Source: Streptomyces sp. DSM 15324
Lineage (GTDB): Bacteria > Actinomycetota > Actinomycetes > Streptomycetales > Streptomycetaceae
Assembly (NCBI RefSeq): GCF_001514285.1
Contig: NZ_KQ949034.1
Location: forward strand, 1 to 64,000
Reading direction: 5' to 3'
Length of the DNA stretch: 64,000 bases
The position numbers were made by a program, and so were the translations under genes. The notes under the pieces were generated by a model. It ran no database searches, was not told where the DNA came from, and saw nothing but the letters and a program-made list of their open reading frames with translations. Positions 61,601-64,000 of this stretch are shown piece by piece. Position 1 is the stretch's first letter, and the number at the start of each line of letters is the position of its first letter.

Positions 61601-62004
61601 GCGAGATTCCCCCGAAACTCATGCGAACTGAAAACGCTTACCAGGGCCGCGAACAGCATGCGGTAAAACGGTGCGCAAAATAAAGGAAAGCAAAATGCGT
61701 TTCCGACACGGCCAGAACGGCGGGCGCCGCTCAATGGCTGAATTACCGTAGGCAGCCCACGATGAACATGTCAAGGCCCTCCTGCCAGGCATGTCGATCA
61801 CCGATGACACCCCCTCGGACCTGCCGATCGGCCCTTCCTCGCTACTTTTTGGCCAGATGGCGGAAAATTAATTTAACGCTGAACATGTCTCATTCATTGC
61901 GCTCACACGACCACCGTAAACAGTTCATCAAATAATTAAGCTTCATCGGACACCCGTCGTGTACGTTGACTCGCGGCATCCTCACCGGACGAAAGGACGA
62001 CCCC
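61601..62004. other. Divergent promoter region of the NRPS/PKS cluster
   Basis: 404 bp without a gene and richer in A and T than its surroundings (for example near 61675-61695 and 61860-61945). It separates the nine-gene minus-strand operon from P450-C. The AAATAATTAAG stretch near 61930 and similar A/T runs near 61680 may hold -10 elements. Two TGAACATGTC copies are listed separately. The AT bias is the kind Lsr2 binds. Confidence 0.6.
61763..61889. promoter_or_regulatory. Direct repeats TGAACATGTC in the divergent region
   Basis: TGAACATGTC occurs at 61763-61772 and 61880-61889, 117 bp apart. The core GAACATGTC is nearly palindromic. A regulator bound at both sites could loop the divergent promoters. 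No regulator gene is seen in the window part of the cluster. Confidence 0.45.
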
Positions 62005-63297
62005 TTGAAAGTCCATGACGCCGCCCGACCCGACGCAGCGATTTCCGGGTGCCCCGTGCACCAGGGGACGACGGCCGATCTCGTCGACCCCTGGCTGTAC
62101 AGCGGAGGCGACGCGCACGCCGTCTGGCGGTGGATGCGGAACCAGGAGACCCTGACCCGCCAGGAGGTCGACGACCGGCGCGGGTTCTGGAACATCGTCG
62201 GGTTCCACGACGCCGAACGCGTCCTGCGGGACACCGAGACCTTCACCTCCGAGCGCGGCACCATGCTCGACCTGCTCGGCACCGACGACCCGGCCGGCGG
62301 GAAACAGCTCGCCGTCACCGATCCGCCGCGCCACACCGAGATGCAGACCCGGCTGAAGAAGGCCCTCGCCGTCAAGGCCGTGGAGCGGCAGAAGGACATG
62401 ATCAGACCCCTGGTCGTGGACCTGATATCCCCGCTCGGCGACGGCGGCACCTTCGACTTCGCCGAGGCCATGCTGGCCATGCCGATGTCGGTGACCGGCA
62501 CGATGATGGGCCTGCCCCCGGCCGACTGGGCCTGGCTCAGCCGGCTGACGACGATCTGCATCGCCGCCGACGACCCCGAGTACCAGGACCCGGGCGGCAA
62601 GGCCGCCACCCTGGAGCGCGCGCACCGCGACCTGTTCGCCTACTTCCAGGACCTGATGCGCTTCCGCCGGCAGAACCTCGGCGACGACCTGCTCAGTGTG
62701 CTGATCTCCACCGAGTTCGAGGGCCGCCACATGGACCCCGGCGAGATCGTCGCGAACTGCTACAGCCTGCTGCTCGGCGCGAACGTCACCACCCCGCACT
62801 CCCCCAACTACGTGATGGCGGAGTTCATCGACCGGGGCGTCCTGGAGGACTGGGCCGCGCACCCCGAGCTCACCCCCTCCGCCACCGAGGAGGCGCTGCG
62901 CTGGGCCTCGCCCGTCAACCACTTCCTGCGGTACGCCACCCGGGACGTCGAGGTCCGGAACACCAAGGTCAGCGCCGGTGACGCGGTGGTCGTCTGGCTC
63001 GGCTCCGCCAACCGCGACGACGCCGTCTTCCCCGACGCGGGCACCTTCGACATCCGCCGCAGGCCCAACAAGCACATCGCCTTCGGCATCGGCCCGCACT
63101 ACTGCATCGGGCACAGCGTGGCCCGCGTCACCCTGCGCATCCTCTTCGAGGAACTCCTCACCCGCTTCGACACCTTCCGCCCGGCCGGCACCCCGGAACG
63201 CCTGGCCTCCAACTTCGTCTCGGGCTGGAAACACGTCCCGATCACGGCTCGCCCCCGGGCCCGCTCCGCCCGGCCGGGAGCGGGGGCAGCGGGGTGA
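62005..63297 (+). CDS. Cytochrome P450 (P450-C), divergent
   Basis: A 430-residue P450. EEALRW gives the ExxR Glu and Arg, and FGIGPHYCIGHSVARV is a normal heme loop. The I-helix reads LLLGANVTTPH, so the usual Gly and acidic residues of AGxET are Asn and Thr. N-terminal HDAARPDAAISGCPVHQG is typical of actinobacterial P450s. The start is TTG 62005, chosen because AAAGGA lies 7 nt upstream; TTG 61966 in frame is an alternative. Its stop overlaps the next thioesterase start (GTGA). Confidence 0.92.
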   Translation: MKVHDAARPDAAISGCPVHQGTTADLVDPWLYSGGDAHAVWRWMRNQETLTRQEVDDRRGFWNIVGFHDAERVLRDTETFTSERGTMLDLLGTDDPAGGKQLAVTDPPRHTEMQTRLKKALAVKAVERQKDMIRPLVVDLISPLGDGGTFDFAEAMLAMPMSVTGTMMGLPPADWAWLSRLTTICIAADDPEYQDPGGKAATLERAHRDLFAYFQDLMRFRRQNLGDDLLSVLISTEFEGRHMDPGEIVANCYSLLLGANVTTPHSPNYVMAEFIDRGVLEDWAAHPELTPSATEEALRWASPVNHFLRYATRDVEVRNTKVSAGDAVVVWLGSANRDDAVFPDAGTFDIRRRPNKHIAFGIGPHYCIGHSVARVTLRILFEELLTRFDTFRPAGTPERLASNFVSGWKHVPITARPRARSARPGAGAAG

Positions 63298-64000
63298 ACG
63301 GGGCGACGCGGGTACGTGGGCCCCGTACTCCGTGGTTGCGGTGTTTCCATGCCGCCGCGCCCCACGCCGTACGGCTGTTCGTGTTTCCGCACGCCGGGGG
63401 CAACGCCGCCTTCTTCCACCCGTTCTCCGCACGGCTCGCGCCCGGGGTCGAGGTGCTGGTCGTGCAGTACCCGGGCCGCCAGGAGCGGTTCCACGAACCC
63501 TGCGTGGAGGATCTGCACGAGCTGGCCGACACCGTCGCCGCCGAACTCGCCGAGTGGGCCGAGGAGCCGTACGCCCTGTTCGGGCACAGCATGGGCGCCA
63601 CGCTCGCCTTCGAGGTGGGCGCCCGGCTGCACGCCGCCGGGGCCCGACCGCGCGCCCTGTTCGTGTCGGGGCGGCGCGCGCCGTCGGTGCCCGCGCCCGG
63701 CTCGGTGCACCGGTCGAGCGACGAGAAGCTGATCGCCGACATGAGACTCCTCGGCGGCACCGACACCCGGATGCTGGACAACCCCGAGCTGCTCGCGGCG
63801 ATCCTCCCCGCGGTGCGCAGCGACTACGTCGCCACCGAGACGTACCGCTACCGGGGCGCGCCCCCGCTCGACTGCCCCGTCACCGCGTTCATCGGGGACG
63901 TCGACCCGCGCGTGGACGCCCCCATGGCGCGGGCCTGGGCGACCCACACGACCGACGAGTTCGCCCTCCACACCTACGAGGGCGGCCACTTCTTCCTGGT
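63294..64000 (+). CDS. Second type II thioesterase (cut by window end)
   Basis: An alpha/beta hydrolase running off the right edge; about 235 residues are visible. It has LFVFPHAGGNAAFFHPF, VVQYPGRQERF, the nucleophile motif LFGHSMGATLAFEVG and, at the edge, YEGGHFFLV with the catalytic His. GTG 63294 overlaps the P450-C stop, so the two are coupled. It should clean blocked carrier domains or release a special intermediate made with P450-C. Only the last residues are missing. Confidence 0.9.
   Translation, partial: MNGATRVRGPRTPWLRCFHAAAPHAVRLFVFPHAGGNAAFFHPFSARLAPGVEVLVVQYPGRQERFHEPCVEDLHELADTVAAELAEWAEEPYALFGHSMGATLAFEVGARLHAAGARPRALFVSGRRAPSVPAPGSVHRSSDEKLIADMRLLGGTDTRMLDNPELLAAILPAVRSDYVATETYRYRGAPPLDCPVTAFIGDVDPRVDAPMARAWATHTTDEFALHTYEGGHFFL

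Noticed and set aside
62005..63297. TTG 61966 as the start of P450-C
   Set aside because: It lacks a ribosome site, while TTG 62005 has AAAGGA 7 nt upstream.

Overview
High-GC DNA with GGAGG-type ribosome sites, GTG and TTG starts and strong third-position GC bias points to a Streptomyces chromosome. Genes such as sigE-cseABC, lsr2, clpC, disA and an attenuated auxiliary trpS agree with this. The order trpS, proC, ilvD, radA, disA, mutY, sigE-cseABC, clpC, lsr2, coaX, nadC, nadB, panC is, as I recall it, the core order of Streptomyces coelicolor around SCO3334 to SCO3384.

Left part (1 to about 44.35 kb), conserved core. A tryptophanyl-tRNA synthetase sits behind a Trp-Trp leader peptide and attenuator. 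It is followed by a GlxA-type regulator and a divergent cysteine hydrolase, then proC, a drug-type ABC exporter from a leaderless promoter with an operator on its start, a SulP transporter, a methyltransferase, a Ser/Thr kinase with a beta-propeller sensor, ilvD, a TetR gene with a TIM-barrel isomerase, and Ppx/GppA. Next come a one-piece sigma/anti-sigma membrane protein, radA-disA (repair and c-di-AMP synthesis), mutY, and the cell-envelope stress operon sigE-cseA-cseB-cseC. These are followed by a DHA2 exporter with divergent TetR and paired operators, an M23 peptidase with a structured 5' leader, an acid phosphatase, clpC with a ClgR-like box, and lsr2. An N-acetyltransferase, a BlaI-type repressor and the coupled cofactor operon DUF2520-panC-nadB-nadC-coaX (pantothenate/CoA and NAD) complete this part.

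Right part (44.46 kb to the end), accessory: an NRPS/PKS gene cluster whose right end is beyond the window. Nine minus-strand genes are mostly coupled by 1 to 8 bp overlaps and run leftwards from 61,600: C-PCP, PCP-C-A(Val-like)-PCP, P450-B, KS-AT-ACP-TE, MFS exporter, P450-A, type II thioesterase, SDR of the mycofactocin-associated type, and degenerate C-A(Thr-like)-PCP. Divergently, P450-C and a second type II thioesterase start after a relatively AT-rich 404-bp region.

The cluster is unusual. It has four carrier domains but only two adenylation domains in the window. One condensation-like domain lacks its catalytic motif. Each of the three P450s departs from a consensus signature, and P450-A begins with about ten copies of a ten-residue repeat. 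I do not recognise the product; this is the best candidate here for an undescribed system. No tRNA, rRNA, insertion sequence, integrase or CRISPR array was seen.
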